Assembly: GCA_017523325.1 (NCBI GenBank)
Contig: JAFWWO010000005.1
Location: forward strand, 1-32,819
Reading direction: 5' to 3'
Length of the DNA stretch: 32,819 nt
Source: Anaerotignum sp.
GTDB taxonomy: Bacteria; Bacillota; Clostridia; Lachnospirales; Anaerotignaceae
A program made the translations under genes and the position numbers. Below the pieces are notes generated by a model. That model saw only the letters and a list, made by a program, of their open reading frames with translations. It searched no databases and was not told where the DNA came from. Of this stretch, positions 26,110 through 32,819 are shown piece after piece (position 1 is the first letter of the stretch; every line of letters begins with the position of its first letter).

Positions 26110-26961
26110 ATGCCGGAAATTTGGTTTCCGAATTTAGGGATTGAAATTGCACATTTGGATCGGGTGGCTTTTACGGTATTCGGGAAAAATGTTTATTGGT
26201 ACGGGATTTTTATTGGTCTGGCGGTTATCATCGGTGTGGGAATGGCTATGCGTCAGGCGAGGCGGACGGGACAAAATCCGGAGATGTATCTGGATTTTAC
26301 GCTCTATGCCCTGATATTTTCCGTCCTTGGGGCAAGGCTGTATTATATTCTGTTTTCTTGGGAGTTTTACAGTGCCCACCCGGAAAAAATATTTGCAATC
26401 CGAGAGGGCGGGTTGGCTATTTACGGCGGCATCATCGGCGGGGTTTTGACGGCCATTGTTTATGCCAAGAAAAAAAAGGTGGATTTCTGGCTTTTGGCTG
26501 ATACGGCGGCACCCTGTCTGGTCTTTGGACAAATGCTGGGCAGATGGGGGAATTTTTTCAATCGGGAGGCCTTCGGCGGTTTTACGGAAGGGCTGTTTGC
26601 CATGCGCTACCAGCTTTCCCAAGTCCGCAGCGGCGATGTTTCCGCAGAAATTATGAATCATTTGCAGACCATTGGCGGTGTGGAGTATATTCAGGTACAC
26701 CCCACTTTTTTATATGAATCCTTCTGGAATTTTTGTGTGCTCCTGCTATTGCTGGTTTTACGGCGGCGGAAAAAATTCCACGGGGAAATTTTCGGGCTTT
26801 ATCTATTGGGCTACGCCTTAGGCCGAGTATGGATAGAGGGTCTGCGGACGGATCAGCTGAAAATCGGCGCCTTTGCTGTATCGCAGCTGCTTTCGGCGGG
26901 ATTGATACTATTTGCCCTCTGCTTTTTAATTTGGAAAGGGAAACGGGGAAACACAGAGTAA
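26110..26961 (+). CDS. lgt: Prolipoprotein diacylglyceryl transferase
   Basis: Membrane enzyme that transfers diacylglycerol from phosphatidylglycerol to the lipobox cysteine of prelipoproteins, the first step of lipoprotein maturation. About 283 residues with seven or so membrane segments. Signatures: REGGLAIYGGIIGG, and the Lgt block GQMLGRWGNFFNREAFGG with its essential Arg and Asn-rich stretch. AGAAGG is seven bases before ATG 26110; ATG 26104 is too close to it. The phosphatidylglycerol substrate depends on pgsA at 7181, and a likely client is the lipoprotein at 30436-31497. Ends at a terminator. Confidence 0.96.
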   Translation: MPEIWFPNLGIEIAHLDRVAFTVFGKNVYWYGIFIGLAVIIGVGMAMRQARRTGQNPEMYLDFTLYALIFSVLGARLYYILFSWEFYSAHPEKIFAIREGGLAIYGGIIGGVLTAIVYAKKKKVDFWLLADTAAPCLVFGQMLGRWGNFFNREAFGGFTEGLFAMRYQLSQVRSGDVSAEIMNHLQTIGGVEYIQVHPTFLYESFWNFCVLLLLLVLRRRKKFHGEIFGLYLLGYALGRVWIEGLRTDQLKIGAFAVSQLLSAGLILFALCFLIWKGKRGNTE

Positions 26962-26965
26962 TCAA

Positions 26966-27002
26966 ACTGCCTCTGTCATAAAAACAGGGGCAGTGCTTTT
27001 TT
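26966..27002 (+). terminator. Terminator after lgt
   Basis: ACTGCCTCTGT (26966-26976) pairs with ACAGGGGCAGT (26984-26994), with one wobble and loop CATAAAA. Six T follow from 26997. Confidence 0.92.
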
Positions 27003-27035
27003 GGAGAACCTACATAGAGTTGGAGTGAAAAAATA

Positions 27036-28934
27036 ATGGTTTTATTGACGGCGGAGCATATCAGAAAAAGCTATGGCACACGGGTGATTTTCGACGATAT
27101 TTCCTTCAGTATCCATGAGGGGGACAAAATTGGCGTCATTGGCGTCAACGGTACGGGAAAAAGTACACTGCTGAAAATTATCGCCGGCGCAGCACAGGCT
27201 GACAGCGGCGAAATCATTACCATGAACGGGCTGCGTCTTGCTTATCTTTCCCAAAGCCCTGTTTTCGTGGAGGGAACGACGGTATTACAGCAGGTATTTG
27301 CCGCAGATGTGCCGAAGCTGGCTTTGGTGCGGGAATATGAAGAAGCCATCACGGCACTGGCCCAACAGCCGCAGGAGGAAGGGCTTGTCAAGCGGGCGGC
27401 AGAGCTGACGGAACAAATGGATAAGGCAGAGGCATGGTCCTTGGAAAGCGAAGCAAAAACCATATTGACGAAGCTGGGGATTTCTGATTTTTCCCAAAGG
27501 GTGGAAACCCTTTCCGGCGGGCAGAAAAAGCGGGTGGCCCTGGCGGCGGCGTTGATTGCCCCTGTGGATTTGCTGATACTGGACGAGCCTACCAACCATA
27601 TCGACAACGATACGGTGGATTGGCTGGAGAAGCATCTGGAGAAATATACGAAGGCGTTATTGATGGTGACCCATGACAGGTATTTTCTGGACAGGGTGGC
27701 CAACCGTACATTGGAATTGGAAAAGGGCAAGCTCTATTCCTATCAGGCCAATTATTCCAAATTTTTGGAGATGAAAGCAGAGCGGGAGGAGCTGCTGGCC
27801 GCAGGAGAGCGGAAACGGCAGAATTTCCTGCGGACGGAGCTGGAATGGGTGCGCCGTGGGGCGAAAGCAAGAACCACAAAGCAAAAAGCAAGATTACAGC
27901 GGTTTGAGGAGATTTCCGCTATCCGTGGGCCGGAGGAAAAGCAGAGTGTGGAGCTTTCTTCCGTGGGCAGCCGTTTGGGGAAAAAGACCATCGGCCTTTC
28001 CCATGTCAGCAAGGCTTATGCAGGTGTAACCTATATTTGGGATTTCAGCTATATCATACTGCGGGACGATAGAGTGGGAATCATTGGGGATAATGGCTGC
28101 GGAAAGACCACTTTGCTGAACATTATGGCAGGCAAAATACAGCCCGACAGCGGTACGGTGGAGTGGGGCGAAACGGTGAAAATCGGGGTATTCGCCCAAG
28201 AAAATGAGGATATGGACGATAACCAAAAGGTCATTGATTATATCCGTGAGGTGGCGGAGTATATCCCTACGGCAGAGGGAAAAATTTCCGCCTCCCAAAT
28301 GTTAGAGCGGTTTTTGTTTCCGCCCGCCATGCAAAGAGGGCCTGTCTCCATGCTGTCCGGCGGGGAAAAACGGCGGCTTTTTTTGGCAAGAGTGCTCATG
28401 GGTGCGCCCAATATCCTTTTTTTGGACGAGCCCACCAATGATTTGGATATTGAAACACTGATGATTTTGGAGGACTATCTGGAGCATTTTAATGGGGCGG
28501 TGGTTGCTGTTTCCCACGACAGATATTTTCTGGATAAAACCATGGGGCGTATTTTTGCCTTTTCCGGCGGCAATATTCGGCAATATGAGGGCGGCTATTC
28601 CGATTATAAGGCGGCAAAAGAGCGGGAGAAGCCCGAGGCGGCGGAAAGTGTGGAGGGAAAGACCCATAAGGCAGAGCTGCTCAAGGAAAAAAGCCCCTTG
28701 AAAAAAATGAGTTACAAAGACCAGCGGGAATACGACACCATCGGTGACGAGATTGCCGCCTTGGAGGAGGGTATTGCCAAGGCAGAGACGGAGATGGCGA
28801 ATTGCCAAAGCGATTACGTCCGCTTGCAGGAGCTTTCCGCCGAGAAGGAAGGGCTGGAGAAAAAGCTGGAGGAACGCATGGAGCGTTGGCTGGAATTGAG
28901 CGAGCTGGCGGCAGAGATTGAGAAGGGCAGATAA
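27036..28934 (+). CDS. ABC-F ATPase (Uup/YfmR type)
   Basis: 632-residue soluble protein with two ABC domains and no membrane segment. The first has Walker A GVNGTGKST (36-44) and signature LSGGQKK from 159. The second has Walker A near 351-359 (GDNGCGKTT) and signature LSGGEKR from 440; each has a LDEPTN Walker B. The interdomain linker (about 245-305, very basic, WVRRGAKARTTKQKARLQRF) is the P-site tRNA interaction motif of the ABC-F class. A C-terminal coiled coil (about 550-632) marks the Uup/YfmR branch. These proteins relieve stalled ribosomes, overlapping with EF-P in Bacillus. The adjacent yfmF/yfmH pair makes that link worth noting. Confidence 0.93.
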   Translation: MVLLTAEHIRKSYGTRVIFDDISFSIHEGDKIGVIGVNGTGKSTLLKIIAGAAQADSGEIITMNGLRLAYLSQSPVFVEGTTVLQQVFAADVPKLALVREYEEAITALAQQPQEEGLVKRAAELTEQMDKAEAWSLESEAKTILTKLGISDFSQRVETLSGGQKKRVALAAALIAPVDLLILDEPTNHIDNDTVDWLEKHLEKYTKALLMVTHDRYFLDRVANRTLELEKGKLYSYQANYSKFLEMKAEREELLAAGERKRQNFLRTELEWVRRGAKARTTKQKARLQRFEEISAIRGPEEKQSVELSSVGSRLGKKTIGLSHVSKAYAGVTYIWDFSYIILRDDRVGIIGDNGCGKTTLLNIMAGKIQPDSGTVEWGETVKIGVFAQENEDMDDNQKVIDYIREVAEYIPTAEGKISASQMLERFLFPPAMQRGPVSMLSGGEKRRLFLARVLMGAPNILFLDEPTNDLDIETLMILEDYLEHFNGAVVAVSHDRYFLDKTMGRIFAFSGGNIRQYEGGYSDYKAAKEREKPEAAESVEGKTHKAELLKEKSPLKKMSYKDQREYDTIGDEIAALEEGIAKAETEMANCQSDYVRLQELSAEKEGLEKKLEERMERWLELSELAAEIEKGR

Positions 28935-29084
28935 TATTCTACATCGGCACAGAAAACAAATTTTAACCCAATCTGCCTTCATCGAGTGGAATGGATTTTG
29001 CGGGAAGCATTTGCATTGTTTTTTATGGTGTGCCATAGGGCTTGCCTGCATATGATGACAAAAAGACAGGATTTTTGCGAAAAG

Positions 29085-29113
29085 TTGCGAAATAGGTATT
29101 TTTCTGGTATGAT
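29085..29113 (+). promoter_or_regulatory. Promoter of the CorC/HlyC-type gene
   Basis: TTGCGA (29085-29090), 17-bp spacer, TATGAT (29108-29113). The preceding 28935-29084 shows no gene and no clear terminator for the ABC-F gene. Confidence 0.72.
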
Positions 29114-29170
29114 AGACGCAAAAAAACGGAAAGTCATAGAGATACATATAAGAAAAAGATTTGGAGTGTG

Positions 29171-30427
29171 ATGTTCGTGGACGGGTCCGTCAGTCCGGCG
29201 CTAATCGGGTTATTGTTATTTTTGGTATGCTGTTCGGCGTTTTTTTCCGCTTCGGAAACGGCGTTGACTTCTTTAAGCAGGATACGCCTGCGGAATATGG
29301 TGGAGGAAAAAATCAAAAATGCCGATAAAATTATGAGGCTGCTGGAGGACCCCAATCGGTTGCTCAGTTCTATTCTGGTGGGGAATAATCTGGTGAATAA
29401 CGGTGCCTCTGCATTGACTACGGTGCTGGCCATTCAGTTATTTCAAGGCAATGCAGGCAATGGTGCGGGAATCGCCACCATTGTGATTACCGTTATCATT
29501 TTGATTTTCGGGGAGATTACGCCCAAAACCATTGCAGTGCAAAGGGCGGAAAAGGTGGCTTTGGTGGTTGTCAATGTCATTGCGGTTTGTGTATTTATTT
29601 TTCGCCCCATTGTGGCAGTGCTGAATTTATTGACCGGCGGGCTGATTCGTTTGTTTGGCTGTGACCCCATGGAAAGAGCACCCCTGATTACAGAGGCGGA
29701 GCTGAAAACCATCGTGAATGTCAGCCATGAGGAAGGTGTTTTGGAATCTGATGAGAAAACCATGATACACAACGTATTTAATTTCGGGGATTCCAAGGCG
29801 AAGGATATTATGACCCCCAGAACAGATATACTGGCTGTACCGAAGGATGTGACCTATGCCGATTTTGCAGAGCTGGCGAAGGAGGAAGGTTTCTCTCGTA
29901 TTCCTGTATACGGCGAGGATTTGGACGATATTATCGGGATTTTATATGTGAAGGACGTATTTTTCCTGGAGGCGTCGGAGTTTTCTGCGGAGAAAAATAT
30001 GCGGGAGCCCTTTTTTACCTACGAAAGCAAGCCGGTGGCAGAGCTTTTGGCGGAAATGAAAACCAGCCGCTTAGCTGTTGCCATTGTGCTGGACGAATAC
30101 GGCGGCACGTCGGGCCTTGTAACCATGGAGGATATTGTGGAGGAAATCGTCGGCGAAATCGAGGACGAATATGACGATGAGGAAGAAGAAATCGAAATCA
30201 TCAAGGAAAATGAATTTGTGGTAGACGGCAGTACCCATCTGGAGGATTTTAACGAAATGGTGGGGGTGCAGTTGGAAAGCGACGAGGTGGACACCATCGC
30301 AGGCTATATCCTGCTGCTTTTGCGGAATTTCCCCAGGGGCGGCGAGGTCATTGAAACAGACGGGCTGCGTATTGTTGTGGAGGAAATGGATAAAAACCGC
30401 ATTGAAAAACTGCGGGTATATAAATAA
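29171..30427 (+). CDS. CNNM/CorC-HlyC family membrane protein
   Basis: About 418 residues. An N-terminal DUF21/CNNM membrane domain (about 1-190; FFSASETALTSLSRIRLRNM, GEITPKTIAVQ) precedes a CBS pair (about 205-330; DIMTPRTDILAVP, SRIPVYGEDLDDIIGILYVKD cut by the CBS boundary). A C-terminal CorC_HlyC domain (about 345-418) follows. The family includes magnesium exporters and 'hemolysin C'-named proteins; transport of Mg2+ or Co2+ is the best guess. An unusually acidic segment (EDEYDDEEEEIEI) links CBS to CorC_HlyC. ATG 29171 follows GGAG at four bases; GTG 29168 is the alternative. Own promoter and terminator, single gene. Confidence 0.92.
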   Translation: MFVDGSVSPALIGLLLFLVCCSAFFSASETALTSLSRIRLRNMVEEKIKNADKIMRLLEDPNRLLSSILVGNNLVNNGASALTTVLAIQLFQGNAGNGAGIATIVITVIILIFGEITPKTIAVQRAEKVALVVVNVIAVCVFIFRPIVAVLNLLTGGLIRLFGCDPMERAPLITEAELKTIVNVSHEEGVLESDEKTMIHNVFNFGDSKAKDIMTPRTDILAVPKDVTYADFAELAKEEGFSRIPVYGEDLDDIIGILYVKDVFFLEASEFSAEKNMREPFFTYESKPVAELLAEMKTSRLAVAIVLDEYGGTSGLVTMEDIVEEIVGEIEDEYDDEEEEIEIIKENEFVVDGSTHLEDFNEMVGVQLESDEVDTIAGYILLLLRNFPRGGEVIETDGLRIVVEEMDKNRIEKLRVYK

Positions 30428-30462
30428 AAAAATCCTCAGGCTCTGAGAGTCTGAGGATTTTT
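30428..30462. terminator. Bidirectional terminator overlapping the end of the lipoprotein gene
   Basis: AAAAATCCTCAG (30428-30439) pairs with CTGAGGATTTTT (30451-30462). It ends the + strand CorC/HlyC gene. For the - strand gene, the last codons and stop (30436-30438) lie within the stem. Confidence 0.93.
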
Positions 30463-31497
30463 GTGTTTTTGGGCGAGGGTTTTTAATACAGTTTCCGTTG
30501 TTTCCATGTAATAGTCTGCACTTTGTATGCCCTGTATCTGCTGAGAAAGGGGCTTGCCTGTTTTATCCACGAAAATGGTGGTGGGCAGGCCTTCGATATG
30601 CTTGATAATCCAACCTGCCATGTTTTTATCGGGCATGATGGAAAGGAAAGTCACGCCGGCTTCTTCATACGCCTTTGCAACTGTCTGTTCGGCGTTTTCA
30701 TCAGGCGTATCAATGATGACCTGTATGAAATTGACGTTGGCATGGGCTTTTTTCAGGTCTTGAGAGAATTTCTCCAGAGTTTCCAATTCATTGATGTCCG
30801 GATAACAATAGGACGCCCAGAAGTTCACCACTGTCAAATCATAATCATAAAAAACCGTACTGCTGACGGCATCTCCCTCCAGTGTGGCAGAGATGAAATT
30901 CAGGTATTGGCTGTCCTCCTCCGCTGCCGCACGTACGGCAGATTCATCAGGCAGGAAGGTTTCTATGCTGTTTTTGAATTTTGGCAAATGGCTTTCCAGC
31001 TCTCGGAAGGTTTTTTGTGCTCCCTCGGAAAAATGGGAAATGCCGCCGCTATAATTGCTTAAACAGTAAAAGTGGAAATTTTCCTGTTGGGGCAATTCCT
31101 CTACTGCTTGGAAAAGTGCCAATTCGGTCTGCACTTCAGGGCTTTCCAAATGAGCCTCCTTTACCACCAACAACTCCACCAAAGGGGTCATCAATTCTTC
31201 CACAGGAACTGTGGAATCGGGGTTATTCAGGTCTGCCATGCTTTCATCGGGAGCGTAGTTATACCGGATTTTGGCATAAATCTCCCCATCGGCTTCTGCA
31301 TAGGAAGCAGGGATTAGGTTGAAGTTCTCCGCTTTTGCCCATTCATCGGGCACCGTATATGCCAGACCGCATTGCTCCAGCCGAAAAGCAGTTTGTATTT
31401 CATTCTTCGGCTCCTCAGGGGGAAGCTCCTTTTTGCCGCAGCCCGCCGAAAGAGGAAGCAGCATCACTGCCAGAAGCAGTGCCAGTTTTTTTTTCAT
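30436..31497 (-). CDS. Lipoprotein with TlpA-like thioredoxin domain lacking the resolving cysteine
   Basis: 353 residues from ATG 31497 (GGAGG at seven bases). Signal peptide with lipobox-like SAGC (Cys20; the usual Leu at -3 is Ser, with Leu at -4), so membrane-anchored on the outside. Residues about 25-210 are an uncharacterised domain found in no family I recognise. Residues about 215-345 are thioredoxin-like (VVNFWASYC, GLPTTIFVDKTGKPL). The active site reads C231-Y-P-D instead of CxxC, so ordinary disulfide exchange is not expected; a mixed-disulfide, redox-sensing or binding role is possible. Own promoter on the - strand; convergent with the CorC/HlyC gene. Confidence 0.88.
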   Translation of the reverse strand: MKKKLALLLAVMLLPLSAGCGKKELPPEEPKNEIQTAFRLEQCGLAYTVPDEWAKAENFNLIPASYAEADGEIYAKIRYNYAPDESMADLNNPDSTVPVEELMTPLVELLVVKEAHLESPEVQTELALFQAVEELPQQENFHFYCLSNYSGGISHFSEGAQKTFRELESHLPKFKNSIETFLPDESAVRAAAEEDSQYLNFISATLEGDAVSSTVFYDYDLTVVNFWASYCYPDINELETLEKFSQDLKKAHANVNFIQVIIDTPDENAEQTVAKAYEEAGVTFLSIMPDKNMAGWIIKHIEGLPTTIFVDKTGKPLSQQIQGIQSADYYMETTETVLKTLAQKHKNPQTLRA

Positions 31498-31539
31498 TCT
31501 ATAACCTCCAGTCAATATGGCCTTTGTCCTATTTGATTT

Positions 31540-31568
31540 ATTATATCGGAAAAAAATGGAAACTGCAA
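31540..31568 (-). promoter_or_regulatory. Promoter of the thioredoxin-like lipoprotein
   Basis: On the - strand: TTGCAG (31563-31568), 17-bp spacer, perfect TATAAT (31540-31545). Confidence 0.8.
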
Positions 31569-31609
31569 CTTTTGCTCCGCTGTGGGGGAACCTGCCGTAA
31601 AATGGGTGG

Positions 31610-31627
31610 TTTAATCATTTTTTAATC
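31610..31627 (+). promoter_or_regulatory. Direct repeat upstream of the response regulator gene
   Basis: TTTAATC occurs at 31610-31616 and again at 31621-31627, separated by four bases. An 11-bp period of direct heptamers is the usual layout of OmpR/PhoB-type binding sites. The site lies about 80 bp upstream of the predicted transcription start of the regulator gene. Confidence 0.45.
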
Positions 31628-31669
31628 TGTTTTCAAGAAAACTTTTATATGGAAAAATTATGATAAAAG

Positions 31670-31698
31670 CAGACAAAAATCGGGCAATTTGTTATACT
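31670..31698 (+). promoter_or_regulatory. Promoter of the two-component operon
   Basis: -10 TATACT (31693-31698) with a poor -35 CAGACA (31670-31675) at 17 bp. A weak -35 fits a promoter needing an activator. Confidence 0.5.
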
Positions 31699-31742
31699 GT
31701 AAATAGGAATGTTTACAGGAGAGAAGAAAGGAAGTATGGCTT

Positions 31743-32426
31743 ATGGAAGGGAAAAAGATACTTCTGGTGGAAGATGAAGTGAAGCTGGCTCGCTTTGTGG
31801 AATTGGAATTGAAATACGAAGGCTACGAAGTGACCGTATGCCACGACGGCAGGGAAGGCATGAACCGTATCATGGACGAGGAATTTGATATGATTCTGCT
31901 GGATTTGATGCTGCCGGGGCTGACGGGCATTGAAATTTGTCGGCGGGTACGGAAATTCTCCCGCGTCCCTATCATTATCCTGACGGCCAAGGATGAGGTT
32001 ATGGATAAGGTGGCGGGTCTTGACAGCGGTGCCGACGATTATCTGACAAAGCCCTTTGCCATTGAGGAGCTTTTGGCCAGAATGCGGGTGGCATTTAAGC
32101 ACAGCGAGGGCCTTACGGCGAAAAAAACCATTCTGCGGGTACAAAGCATGGAAATCAATACGGAAAAAAGAATGGTGACCGTTGGCGGCAAGGTCGTGGA
32201 TTTGACCAAAAAGGAATATGAGCTGCTTTGTTATCTGGTGCAGAACAAAAATATTGTCCTGACCAGAGAGCAGATATTAAACGAGGTATGGGGTTACAGT
32301 TATATGGGTGAAACCAATGTGGTGGACGTTTACATTCGGTATTTGCGGGCGAAAATTGACGAGGCTTTTGGCGAGAAATTTATCCATACCATTCGGGGAG
32401 TCGGTTATTATGTCAAAGAAGAGTGA
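31743..32426 (+). CDS. OmpR/PhoB-family response regulator
   Basis: 227 residues. Receiver domain (about 4-115) with acidic pocket Glu10-Asp11, phosphoacceptor Asp54 (MILLDLMLPG), Thr in LTAKD and Lys in TKPF. The C-terminal winged-helix domain (about 130-225) includes LTKKEYELLCYLVQN and the recognition segment VDVYIRYLRAKID. A purine-rich AAAGGAAG lies about nine bases upstream. The downstream kinase gene starts inside its end (17-bp overlap). Which genes it controls cannot be told, though the upstream direct repeat suggests control of its own operon. Confidence 0.93.
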   Translation: MEGKKILLVEDEVKLARFVELELKYEGYEVTVCHDGREGMNRIMDEEFDMILLDLMLPGLTGIEICRRVRKFSRVPIIILTAKDEVMDKVAGLDSGADDYLTKPFAIEELLARMRVAFKHSEGLTAKKTILRVQSMEINTEKRMVTVGGKVVDLTKKEYELLCYLVQNKNIVLTREQILNEVWGYSYMGETNVVDVYIRYLRAKIDEAFGEKFIHTIRGVGYYVKEE

Positions 32427-32819
32427 AAAAGGGATTGTGGGCGGACTGCGTCGACACATGGCCATTGCCAAGCGTACTACATTGCTTTACGGCGGGATAT
32501 TTTCTCTCTCCTTACTGTTTTTGAGTGTGTTTATAACGTGGAATCTCTCCGGCTTGCAGCAAAATAGTATGCGGCGGCAGTTGATGGATACGGTAACAAA
32601 TATCCGAACACATCTGGAGGCGGGAGAGGAATTCAACGACGATACTTTGGCACAGCTATTGGACAATAAATATGTGGAGGTCAGTGTATACAGCTTTGCG
32701 GAAAACAGGACATACAGTAATTTTGTGGGGGAAATCCCTCCTTTTATCCGTCAATCCGGACCCCTCCCGCCCAAAGAGGAGATTTGTGGTGAGGAGGACG
32801 ATGACGATGATGAGGACGA
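32410..32819 (+). CDS. Sensor histidine kinase, N-terminal part (cut by window end)
   Basis: Open to the window edge, 136 full codons visible. A short basic cytoplasmic start (MSKKSEKGIVGGLRRHMAIA) is followed by a membrane helix at about residues 25-45 (LLYGGIFSLSLLFLSVFITW), then the beginning of an extracytoplasmic sensor domain. Its last visible part is highly acidic (residues about 126-136, EEDDDDDED). The kinase core is beyond the window, so the call rests on this layout and the overlap with a response regulator. GGGGAG (32395-32400) precedes ATG 32410 by nine bases. Confidence 0.82.
   Translation, partial: MSKKSEKGIVGGLRRHMAIAKRTTLLYGGIFSLSLLFLSVFITWNLSGLQQNSMRRQLMDTVTNIRTHLEAGEEFNDDTLAQLLDNKYVEVSVYSFAENRTYSNFVGEIPPFIRQSGPLPPKEEICGEEDDDDDED

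Overview
The window is ordinary chromosomal DNA of a moderate-G+C Firmicute, most likely a Clostridia member in or near Lachnospirales/Anaerotignaceae. The genus is a guess; the phylum is not. Indicators are strong AGGAGG-type ribosome binding sites, a Bacillus-type LexA box (GAAC-N4-GTTC), ribosomal protein L27 with the LNLQFF-A leader next to its Prp protease, an L21 leader, a YfmF/YfmH pair and SLH surface anchoring. Most of the + strand is coding; three genes are on the - strand.

Layout. 1-241: truncated array of palindromic repeats. 242-2893: ftsK/spoIIIE. 2915-5693: ZTP-riboswitch-controlled one-carbon operon fhs-folD, ended by a terminator. 5845-11095: rimO-pgsA-cinA-(EamA transporter)-recA, with recA under its own LexA-boxed promoter. 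11100-12330: AT-rich islet with two unrecognised genes, one secreted and one with two membrane segments, separating recA from recX. 12485-15870: recX overlapping a 918-residue TPR protein. 15876-16983: rplU-prp-rpmA with L21-type leader. 17191-18516: obgE. 18525-19205 (-): YczE-like membrane protein. 19497-22320: SLH surface protein behind a structured 5' leader. 22321-23424 (-): geranylgeranyl-reductase-family flavoprotein. 23596-27002: yfmF-yfmH-lgt. 27036-28934: ABC-F ATPase. 29085-30462: CorC/HlyC-type membrane protein. 30436-31497 (-): lipoprotein with a thioredoxin fold lacking its second cysteine. 31743-32819: OmpR-type regulator and the start of its histidine kinase, cut by the window end.

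How the genes work together. fhs and folD make and interconvert folate-bound C1 units, and the ZTP riboswitch would raise them when 10-formyl-THF runs short. recA and recX are a recombinase and its modulator. Prp removes the L27 leader before ribosome assembly, and ObgE is a ribosome-assembly GTPase. YfmF/YfmH are linked in Bacillus to EF-P modification, and ABC-F proteins also act on the ribosome, so translation is a recurring theme. Lgt lipidates lipoproteins such as the 30436-31497 product.

The least explained parts are the recA/recX islet, the TPR protein coupled to recX, the folded leader of the SLH gene, the repeats at the left edge, and the two-component locus with an 11-bp-phased direct repeat upstream and an acidic sensor domain. 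I saw no CRISPR array, tRNA, rRNA, transposase or phage gene.
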